A DNA stretch of 64,000 nucleotides from Eucalyptus grandis (lineage: Eukaryota > Streptophyta > Magnoliopsida > Myrtales > Myrtaceae): NCBI RefSeq assembly GCF_016545825.1, contig NC_052614.1, forward strand, positions 40,022,072 through 40,086,071. Reading direction: 5' to 3'. Below are positions 50,501 to 62,500 of this stretch, in pieces (position 1 is the stretch's first letter; each line of letters begins with the position of its first letter). Made by a program: the position numbers and the translations under genes. Below the pieces are notes generated by a model. It had not been told where the DNA came from, did not search any database, and was given only the letters and a program-made list of their open reading frames with translations.

Positions 50501-53500
50501 CTATTTTTTATGAGGGTTTGTGCCCTGCCCCTTGGTACTCCTTTAATGGAAGCGTCATCTTTTCACCAAGTAAAGATGTAACTACTGTGAATGGGTAATT
50601 GGAGGGGCAGCCTGTGTACAAGCTAGTTACAAGGAAAAACAGATACAAAAAATTTGGATAAGAAGCTTTTTTTGAATGAACCAGCATCATGGAGCTAGAA
50701 AAGCATAAAGAGGTTACAGTCTTAATTATAGTACATTCTCTGACTCTGAAAGATAGTTAGGTAATCAGCAAGATTCATGACTTTCTGCTAAAAAGAATAA
50801 GCAAAGGTTTGTAACTGAGGCTCACTGTCACTTTGCTATTTAAAGCCCTCTTTATGTATTAGAACAATTTTTATCAATACAATGATTACTTTAAAGCTCA
50901 TTCCATAGACCTCTCTAAGTCGCCTCAAGAAGCATCATGCTTATAATTTTACATATTAATGCCAATTATAGTGAACATAAGAGGAAATTATCTTTCTGTA
51001 AGATGTCTTGAAAAATGTAAGCAGCCTTAAGAGGTGCTGCTGACAAGCGTTCGGGAAGAGACTGAATTACCATACTGGTTGATTCACTGCCTTGTGTGGC
51101 TCCCCCTTTGTCAATTCCACATGCCATTTTCAACCCAGCTTATACTGTGAAAATCATGTACAGTATCATACATTGCTTGTCTATGGGTTTGTCAATCTAT
51201 ATACATTTAATTTTCTTCTGCTTACTAGCTTAAGTTTTTGGGTTTGACTTTCTCAATTCTATTCTTTTGGGTAATTGATCTGGTCATTAAGCTTTGTTGA
51301 ATTCCCTGGTTCATTGTTTGAGTTTAGTCTTGCTTTAGTTCGTTAGCACATTAACTTACCATAGATAAGATAGAGTTTTCTCTTTAGTTAAAAAAGTATA
51401 AATTCATTTTTTTAGGAAGTTATTAAATCCTCTAAAGATTGTTATGACGTGTTGTGAAGATTCCTTGAAATGGAAGGCTCAAATAACATTTAATGGTGGA
51501 CAGAATTTTTCTAATTTCTCTCTTGAAAAAATTGTTCTTTTTGGTTTTCGAAGGAATACTTGTGGAAAGGAAAAAGAATATCTTGTTCTTCCTTTTGGGA
51601 AGGGAGGATTAGGAAATCTGTTGAAATATTGTCCCACATCGCTTGATAACGGATTCTAAATTATCCTTATATTCATGTGGTATCCCTCCACCTATAAGCT
51701 TAAGCTTTTGGTTTGGACTTTCTAACATGGTATCAGAGCCAATTATTCCTTACGTGAAGGTGCGTGGTAAAACAATTCCACGTGAATGTGTGTAGTCAAA
51801 ATTCCATGTGGAGCTCGTGATCTGACTTGCACATGAGAGTGGGTGTTGAAATATTGTCCCACATCGCTAGACAACGGATTCTAAATGTTCTTTATATTCA
51901 TATGGTATCCCTCCACCTATAAGTTTAAGCTTTTGGATTGGATTTTCTAACAAAACCCTATTGATCGCAGCTTTCCAGACCTCTGGGAAGCATGAAAAGA
52001 ACGAGGCTTTAGTGGAATGATCCTTGTCGCCATAGAAGGAGAGGGGCATTGATTCACATGTTGTTGAGGATATACTACTTTAGGATTCTTAGGGGAAATG
52101 AAAAAATTGAAGAGATAATGATGTGAGAAAGGCATTACTAGAAGCAAGCAATAGTTTAGTGCTTTGATACATGTCAATGTGTAGAGGGAGTTCTTGAGAA
52201 GAGAATGACATGTCCATTATACCCACATGAATAATACTGTTTAATTTATTCACAACAACGTGTATTCAATGACTAGTCCCTTAGCTTTTAACTTTGTCAG
52301 TTTCCTGCATTCAATCAAATTTCTTTTGAGCTTGAGCTTCTCTCCCACAAATGGCTACAACCTTGAGGGAGAGGAACAACAATTCTGCCAGACAGGAAAA
52401 AGATCTTGAATGTCTTGCGCTAATGCCACTGCCTTAACTGTTTTTCCTTGTCTTGTTTATATTATTTTAACAAGTACTTATTATAGTATATGCATGAAAT
52501 GGAATTATTTTCTTTTGCTTGAAGTTAATTAAGACATATATTTAGTTGGGTACTGGTACTTTTTACTTATCTTCGCTAAATGTCTATTTTACCAAACTAA
52601 TGTGTTCCTTCATTGTGTGAGGGAAAGCAAAAACACTTTCTACATCTGATTAATGTACTTTTGACTGCAGATTCGCTCTTGACATTGATCTGGATGCACC
52701 TAAAGTTAGAGTTCCTATAAGGAGATCTGAATCTTCCAAGTGTGATAGCCATTTGCTTTTGGATTTTGGTAATTTCACGCTGCGGACATCGGTATGCTCT
52801 CTTTAGCTTCTCCATGCACTTATAGTGACTGAGCATTTACTAGAGATGTTCTACAGCTACATACAATGACGTGCTTATATATAAGTGGTCTCATTTTGTG
52901 TGAAACAAGCTTTTCCTTGATGCAATAGTTAGCCTATAGCGATTTTCCATGTTCTCTTCAATTGCTGGAGTTCTCTTGGTAATGTATGGTTGATTAAATC
53001 ACATTTCCTGATAAAAGCAGGATAACCAGCTGGAGGAACAGAGGAAGAATTTATATTCACGGTTTTCTATATCTGGAAGAGATATTGCAGCCTTTTTCAC
53101 GGATTGTTATTTCGACAGCCAGAACTGCCCTCTGGTTGTACCAACTTCCAGCAATCAACCAGTTGCGTCCCCCAGACATGATGACCGTGATAATTTCTGT
53201 TCTCTCATTGATAGGTGTGGTGTGGCAGTAATAGTTGATCAGGTAAATAAATTCTCTTGTTCTTTGTTGGGTTTCTGACTTTACTAAATTTATGTTAGAA
53301 GTTAGGATTTGGCTTTTCTTTGACAACTGAAGCTGTGCTGAATTCATGTGGACCTGGCTATGAGCAGATTAAGGTGCCTCACCCAAGTTACCCATCAACA
53401 CGTGTCTCTGTCCAAGTACCAAATCTTGGCATCCACTTTTCACCAGCACGCTATCGCAGACTCATGGAATTGTTAGATATTCTATTTGGCCCTAAGGGAA

Positions 53501-56500
53501 TCATGGGACAGCCAAGAATTGATAGTTTTGAAGCTGCACTTGCGCCCTGGACTCCTATAGATCTTGCAAGTGATGCTAGAATATTAGTTTGGAGGGTATG
53601 TCTGGATATCTTCAAAGGAGCTGGTCATATGTTTGAGTTATAGTTGTTACATTCTTAATCATAATTCCTTTTGATTGTAGGGAATTGGCAACTCCATGGC
53701 CACATGGCAGCCCTGTTTTCTTGTACTATCTGGATTCTACCTTTACCTTTTAGAGTCTGAAAAGTCTCACAGCTATCAGCGATGCTTAAGGTCTGGTCTT
53801 CTTATCTGATGTTGCATCATTTAATAGCTAAATTGTGTTCTTTTGTCCTTTGACCACTCTGCCGTCCCAGTCTAGGACCTTTTCTTTGTTTCTTTCTAGA
53901 ATGTGGCCTTCTTTGTGAAGAACTTGTCTGTAGCAGTTTTGTCAACACCGATGTGACATGTATCATGACCTCTAATCTTTTGATTGAATTGGTACTGTTG
54001 CGATGATGCAGTATGGCTGGTAGACAAATTCATGAAGTCCCCCCAACAAACATTGGCGGTTCTCCATTTTGTATTGCTGTGAGTTTTAGGGGCGTGGACT
54101 CTCTAAAGGTAAGTCCTGATGGTTCTTTAAAGGTGTCAATTGTCCGCCCTGAATCTAGGTCTTTATATCTTGAGATACTTTGTTTTGTAAATTTGCCTTT
54201 AAATACAACCATGATGTTACAGTATGCCATTTCTCCTTTTAGCTAATGGATAACTTTTATGTGTGTCATGCTTGTGGTTTGGTCAAACATTCTCAATGTA
54301 ATGGGTTATTCAATTGCTAGTAGGGATAAAACTTGTGTATGGTGATCTGTGGTCCTTCTTTTTCATGGCAATGCTGGCAAACATGCTGTTGAAAATTGGT
54401 AGTCAATGAATGGGTCATTGACCAAAGTTACTAGTAGGCCAAATTGATATGATAACTACTGACAATTATATCAGCAAACTTTGATATGCAATGATGAGAG
54501 CCACATGAAATAAGTAATCACACAAAAGGTTTACATGGTTTGGCTAATCTGGCCTATGTCCACAGAGAAAGGAGTATTATGATTTAGTTGTTAATGAACA
54601 ATATATTGAAGATTACACAATCACTAAAAGAGGAGTCAAATTTATAGAAAAGCTAAGGAAGACCTCTGGAGGACTCAATCAAACAGGATGGTTGTGTCTT
54701 GAGGTAGTTTGGTCCAGGCTTCCGATCCAAGCCAGGTCCAATGCTTGGATTGGGTTGTGGGCATCCTTTTCAAGTTCACTTGATTCCCGACTTTGCTCTT
54801 CAGCATTTTGTGCAGTCTTCAGGCCACTGTTTTTGACCAAACAACTGTTTATCAATTTTCTAGGTGTCCATATGTTAATTCAAGCTGTTAAAATAAGATA
54901 ACTGCAACTCCAAATGAAAACTCAAGACCTTCAAGTTCCCAACTGTGTCAATGATTTTAAACTTTCAAGTTGTCAATCCAAGTGGATGTTTGGTCTGTCT
55001 TTTGGCTCTTGACCTTTAGGCTTGAGTTATTTCTTTTTCTGTATTAAAAACAAAAAAAAATTGTCAAAACATTTAGAATTTAAGGTTGCCCCAATTTTCT
55101 TTCATGATTTTTCATTAGTTAGTGGAAAACTCAAATTTAGTCAACTGATCTCATCCAAACAATGCAGTGGGCTTTTAGTAGCTTTTAGCCACTGGTTAAG
55201 TGAAAAACGATTGTGCAGGCTTGGTGTTTGAAAAGAATAAAGGCTGTAATGCTTTTACTTAATAAAAATTCTAACCAGTCAAATCTTTTAGCACCAAGAG
55301 GAGTCAGTTATAAGTATAACCCAATCTCTTTGTAATTCTTGAGGTTTGTAAAATGATCTAATTGAATGTTTACAATAGATTGACAGACAAAACCGCAAGG
55401 GGAGAATGATATGACTGCTAGGGCCACAGGTTTGCAAGGCCTATTCAGCCTATGTGTAGATAGTTTTATTTTTTTATTTTTTTTTAATACATAAAACATT
55501 GCAATTCATGAGCATGTTACCACTGCCCCCTCTCTCCCCCTCTCTCACTCCCATATGTCAAATGTCATTTCTTTTGTATAAACTGTGACAATAAATTTTC
55601 CAGGCGCTAGAATTGTCTAGCACTTGGATTTTGGAGCTTCAAGACGAGGAGCACAAGGCAGCTTGGTTGAAGGGACTTATACAAGCTACATACCAAGCTT
55701 CTGTATGATACAGAATATTCAATGATTCATGTATCTTTCATTTTGCTTGACTATTAGGTGCATGTTGCTGACGATTCTTCTTTTTTCTGGAAATGTGTGT
55801 ATAGGCTCCTCCATTGGTCGATGTTTTTGGGGGAACTAGTGACAAGGGTGCTGAATCAGATGTTGCCCGTTTGTCAAATTCCAAAACTGCTGACATAGTC
55901 ATTAATGGCTCATTGTTGGAAACCAAGCTATTTATTTATGGCAAGGTAAGATCTGTTTTATTTTGTTTTCCTATCCTTATTCCACTTCTTTGATGCAAAA
56001 CAGATTTACTTGGGACTGACTGTTGTTTGTATCAGCTTAAGATAATGTAATGATGCTAAGATTTTCCCAATTTTTCAGACTGCGGGAGCTGGTGATATCA
56101 ATCTTGAAGAGACATCTATTATTGAAGTTCTTGCTGGTGGTGGGAAGGTTTGTGTAGCTCTTGTTTATTTTGTTCTTTCAGTCACTGTTGTCACTGAAAT
56201 ATGTTGAACATCCTGGTTTGGATTGAGCATTAAAATATTTTATGCTTCATCAATGACAAGAAAGCCTTTCTCCATCACGTGTTCTGAATCAGCCAAAACT
56301 TGAATTAAAAAATAAACAATCTTTGGTGGTGTAGCTGGCCAAAACTCAATAGGGTAAAATAAGACCAAAAAAATGTACATTTTGCAATAAAGATCTATTA
56401 CTCACAGATTTTATGAAGTGCTATAAACAACCTTGAGATCCATGCATAGAGTAGACTAAAGGACCTTGATTTTCAATTTATAATTTTTTTGTGAAGAGGA

Positions 56501-59500
56501 ACATCATTATGGTTCTTATATAGGAATGGGTGCATTTAATGTGGATCTTATGAAGGAAATGACGCCTATCAGAATGTTCAACCTAAAAGTTTAAGCTGAT
56601 AGATGAAGAAAGACTACATGAATATAAGGTCCATGTAAACTCCATAGACAAATGATGTGAGATATTTTAACACCTGTCATGTGCAAACCAGACTGAATTG
56701 CATGTGGAATTGACAAATGGGAAGCCTTTCATGCAAAATACTTGGGGCTGAACTTGGTCCAAAAAAATTTTAAGTCAAAAGTTGTAGGGGGACTACATGA
56801 ACATAAGGCCTATTGAAAACCCAAGGACAAGTGATTCAGGATACTCAACACATCTCATGTGCAAACCAGATTGAGAATGCCACGTGGAATTGACGAATGG
56901 GGAGCCTCACGTGAAATAAATCTTGGGTGGAACCTAACTCTGAAACCACGTTAGCATTTCCAAGACTCCAACCCCAAAGCTTAAGCAGGTGGAGCAAAAC
57001 TATGCGAATATGAGGCCCATTGAAACTCCGTAGACAAGTGATGTGACATACTCTAACAGTACTCAACAGAGAGCATCCCTATGAGTCTCGTGTAGACATA
57101 CACAGTTATAGAGTTTTTAGTCAGTTTATCATGGTGATATTCTCGTGAAGAGTGTACAGCCTTGGTACCCTTGTGATGAATGTATTTTCACTAGTACAAT
57201 GGAGAAGAACGGGCTTCTTAAGCTTCATGAAAGGAGGTTTTTAATCCTGAAACACAGTAGTCAATTCGTGGATCCACGAAAAGCCTTTTGTTTTTTTCTT
57301 TTTCTCTTCATTTTGGTTCTTTTTTCTCAGGTGAATTATAACTTGAGTTGAACAGTGTATGACATCTGAACTGTTCTTCCGTTTTAATCTTAGGAGATAT
57401 CTGACAAGGGTCTTCGTGTTGTTATCCAGGCAACCTTAGAAATTTTTTTTTCTTCCCTGGGGTTACTTCAAGTTGTTTTTTAAATTCAATGAAATAATTA
57501 TTTTGTATTGAAACATGAATATGCCATATGAAACTGCACCTTGGAAATCTCTCTTCCACGTATCTGGTGCAATCCCATGCCTGGATCAGGATGATAATAG
57601 TCTAATATTTGTAGCGCACTACATTTGGTCCCATCTTTTGAAGGATGCCCTATTGGATGGGTTGCGAAGAGAGATGATCCACGGTCTTGGTGATGGGCAT
57701 GGCCTTTCTTACTTATATGCAATAAAAGATAAAGCTCTTGGACACTCATGCGGTTAAAGATGGAATGCATCAGTCTCTAGTTGGAATGCCTAGTTGAGTG
57801 TTATCGTATTGTCTGCATCTCATTGTGCTTGTCTTTGTTTACAGGTAGATTTAGGCTTTGAGCTAAAAGACAATGGCATACCTAGTTTACTGGTTTGATT
57901 ATATGATAATATATGAAATGCAGATTAAGGTCCATGAATTAGATGGTGTGGAAGCAAGTGCAATGGGTAGTAACCTAATTTCGATTAACTTAGAGAGTAA
58001 ACTAAGGTCAAATTCTGGAAATGCTGCTTTGCGTCATGAGAAAATGAACAAAGAGTTCTGGCTCTGTTTGTTGATGTGAGACAAAAAAGCATCTGATGAA
58101 TCATAAGCCATGATCCTTCAATGAAGTTTGTCTGTTGGCCTAGTCTCTGCCATTCTCTATGTGATGTCAGTTTTGATTTTGTCCTGTTTTGCAGCCTCTT
58201 GGCATGTCATTCCTTGTAGATGATCCAGTTATGTCTGTAATTTTTCTATTTGGAGTGTTATGATGATAAGTGCTGTTGTCTTTTAGGTACATGTGATTAT
58301 TTGTGATTGTGACCTGACAGTGAAATCTAAGCTTCACTCTCTTAAAATTAAAGACGAGCTCCAAAGTTGTAATTCAACTAGTCCACAATATTTGGCGTAT
58401 TCTGTGGTGGAGAATGATAATACAACTGTGTCAGCTGGTGTAAGTGATTACCATGGCAAAAGCATATCCTCTGTGCAATCTGAGGAAGATGATGTCTTCA
58501 AGGATGCTTTGCCAGATTTCATATCCCTGTCAGAGTCAAGCATCCATCCACATAGTATGGCTATGAATCAGTCTGCAAGGACGGGGGGCGTCATAGACAG
58601 TACAGGAATTGGTTCCACTGATGCCTTGATGAATGAAAATGGCTTGGGGAGAGGAATGGGATTTTCTGATGATGTCTTCTATGAGGCACAAGGCATGGAA
58701 AGTTCAGATTTTGTCTCTGTAACCTTTTCAACCAGAAGTTCTGCTTCACCAGATTATGATGGCATAGATACTCAGGTATGTAACAAAGGATGAGAGCTGG
58801 AGAGAGATGGACACAGAATGGAGAGGATTCTTTGCTTTTGCAAAAATCATTGTTCACATGTGATGAGCTTTTTTCACCTCTAATGTCATTGTGCATTTTC
58901 AGATGGCTGTGAGCATGTCCAAATTGGAATTCTTTTGCAACCGACCCACCTTGGTTGCTTTAATTAGTTTTGGTTTGGATCTGAGCTCTGTAAGCACTGG
59001 ACACAGTGACATGAACATGGTAGAGACTTCAAAGGATGAACCTTTGGTTAATGAGGATAAGTTTGAAGATAGCGGGCGCGTTAAAGGGCTATTGGGCTAT
59101 GGTAAAGGTCGTGTTGTATTTAATCTCTACATGAAAGTTGACAGTGTCTGCTTGTTACTCAATAACGAGGATGGTACTCAGCTTGCAATGCTTGTACAAG
59201 AAAGCTTTCTATTAGATATCAAGGTAATGTGGGTTCTTTTCAAGATCAATTTTGGCCTTTGTCTTTGTTTGAGCATATACTTATGCTTTGAGTTCTTTAC
59301 TTGTACTTGTAGACTTTTGACCTTCTTATAACTCTTTCCAGGTTTATCCAAGTTCTCTTTCCATTGAAGGCACTTTAGGAAATTTTAGACTCTGTGATCT
59401 GTCACTTGGAGCAGATCACACTTGGAAGTGGCTTTGTGATATACGTAACCCAGGCACCGAGTCCTTAATCAAGGTATGATGTTACCAGTGGTTTGCTGAT

Positions 59501-62500
59501 GATGCTGTGTCTGGTTTCTGATTTTTTCCTTCTTGCTTTTATCCGTTAGTTGTAATTCTTACGTTTATCTTTTGCAGCTTAAATTTAATTCTTATAGTGC
59601 TGAAGATGATGACTATGAAGGATACGATTATAGTCTGCGAGGCAGACTTTCGGCAGTTCGAATTGTTTTTCTATACAGGTTTGTTCAGGAGGTATGTATG
59701 AAGATGCTGCTAATAATTTGATTTAACTGTTAATCGACTTGATTTATCAAGCTGATAAGATGACTGAGTGATGGGTTTCAATTTTTTCCTTGTGTGCGTC
59801 CTGCAAGTTTCATTATTGCTTGCTTTTTAGGAGTTCTTGTCCACCTCGATTTTGTAATGCTTGTCATAAGCTGCAAGGAGTGCATTTGCAGGTAACAGCA
59901 TATTTTATGGAGCTTGCCAATCCACATACTGAAGAGGCCATCAAACTTGTTGATAAAGTTGGAGGCTTTGAATGGTTGATTCAGAAATATGAGATCGACG
60001 GTTCAACTGCAGTGAAGCTAGATCTCTCACTCGACACTCCTATAATAGTTGTGCCAAAAAATTCACTAAGCAAAGAGTAAGTAAATATATGTGTAATTTT
60101 TTGTTGAAGAATTTCATTTGACCTGACAATTGGCAAATGCTGGTCGAACTTTAACATGTTTGTATGATCATGAAAACTTGGAGTAATGGAAGCTCTTAGG
60201 TGTTTAAAGCATGTTATAAGCAGATTTAAGTTGATTAAAGCAATAGAAAGGCTACTTGTTATTTCGTTGGATCTCTAAAGTCTTTTGTCTGCTTCCTTGC
60301 ACTTTTCAATTTCCACCTTGCTTAAAGATTTTCTTTAAATTATGGAAGTGGACTGCTCTTGAATCATCCGTACATGCTACAGCAATTCATGTTTGGAAGT
60401 ATCATAGATTCAGAAGATTGACAATGGCCCAGTTCTTCCTATGTTTTCCTTCAATTTGGATATGGAGATACTAAATAAAATGGAATTGAGGATGTTGCAA
60501 TTTCTTCCCCAATTTATATAAGTTGTAATGCTATGGCATTGTCATATTTAGTTTCTCAAACTATTGCAGGTATAAATTTGACATATTTGATTGGCAGAAT
60601 TCCTTGACCATTTAAGAGGTTTATGGGGGTGAAAATGCTAAAATAGTCTTTTATGGGTAGGAGTTGCCATTCTGTATTGTTAAATCGAACCAATGTGCCT
60701 AGAAAATGTTTTAGTATAATACATTGAAAAGTTTAAGGGTGGTGGGATGACACTTGTTGCAGTTTCTGTTGCTGAATGTTCTATGCCAGAGTATAGGATG
60801 TAATTCTGACTAGAATTTCTAACAAAAAAGGATTTAGAAGCCAAGGGTCCTCAAGGTGATAGCCAAATGGGTCTTTTTGAATTAGCTATTTGGGCTGATG
60901 CAACTATCTATGTAATTTCAATAATTTTTTGTAGGGATATAGTGTGCTGTTGTCTGATTGTTTACTGTTTCATTGTATCCTGCTTTTCTTATCTTTTTCT
61001 TTTTAAACTACCAAAAATCCTTGTGATGTGAGAAACTGCCACCTTTTGTTTTCATAATTTGATGCGTGTATAATACGTTGCAATAGATAAGGCTTCATAT
61101 GTACAATTCTTTTGCAGCTTCATCCAACTTGACCTGGGCCAGCTGCAGGTGACAAATGATATTAGATGGCATGGATGCCCTGAGAAGGATCCTTCAGCTG
61201 TCCATGTTGACCTTCTTCAGGCTAAGGTAGATCCATCGCTCCCTTTCCTCTTCTTGTTATTTTGTTGACCATGTAAGCTATCAATTCTAAAGCATTCACA
61301 ACTTGAATGCACATCTCAGATTTTGGGAGTAAACATGGCTGTTGGGATCGATGGTTCTGTTGGTAAGCCAATGATTAGGGAAGGTCATGGAATTGATGTT
61401 TACGTGCGCCGTAGCTTGAGGGATGTTTTCAGAAAAATTCCAACATTTTCTTTGGAAGTGAAGGTATTGTCACTCTTACATAAAGTATGCCTATGGCAGT
61501 TTTTCATAGTTTCCTGGTTGAAGTTTTTTGGAGTCCTAAAGTAGAGGAGGATAAGTAATTTAGGTTCAATGCAATGATTGTCACAATTACCTAAGACGAT
61601 GTTAATTTGCTACCCAAGAATTAAAAATATTATACCTCGGTTTTCCCTGCAATTCTTAGAGTTCTTTTATAGGCCTATCTGTTCTGCATACATCAACATG
61701 GTCAGAAAGCAGAAGCTTCTATCATTGAATGTAGGTCTTCTTGATTGCCTCTTTTTATATTCAGTTGTGAGCTAGTAACTATGTTGTTATGTGATTCGAT
61801 TGTCTGGGGCTGTTATTGTACTTTTTTAGGTTTAGTTGACGAATATATTTTGTAACGTGACATGAGCTTCATTTTCTGTTCATCTTGCTTCCTTATCAAT
61901 CCCAGTTAGCGATTCATATCGAATTCTTGGAGTGGTTATTTTTTGGCAATTTCTTGAGCAGGTGGGCTTGTTGCATGCTGTGATGTCTGATAAGGAATAT
62001 AATGTTATTCGAGAGTCTGTCTACATGAATTTATGTGAAGCACCAAGGATCCCTCCAAGTTTTCGTGTCGGTTCATCTGGTTCTAGAGATACAATTCGAT
62101 TACTGGCTGATAAAGTCAACATGAATGGTCAAATTTTGCTGTCACGTACAGTCACTGTAATTGCAGTTGAAGTGGACTGTGCTTTGTTAGAGTTGTGCAA
62201 CGGCATTGATGAAGGGTCACCTCTTGCAAATATTTCTGTAAGTACAGCTATTATGCAAGTGTTTTCATTTCAAGAAGCTTCTTTCACTTAAATTTATATT
62301 TGACACAAGTCTGTCATAATCAGTGTGATGTGGCCAGTCTCATTGACTTGCATATTATAGCAATTCTTTTCCCTGTTTCTGGTGTACATGTTTCTTATGC
62401 TGTTATTGTGATTCTTATGGAGGAGATTGATGTATTTTTTGTTTGCCTCTAGCTTGAAGGTCTATGGGTGTCATATCGGATGACTTCATTATCTGAAACA

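Noticed and set aside
57515..57757. 80-codon frame in VPS13 intron 25 as a nested gene
   Set aside because: No motif, promoter or repeat relation is seen; its length is within chance for an intron of this size.
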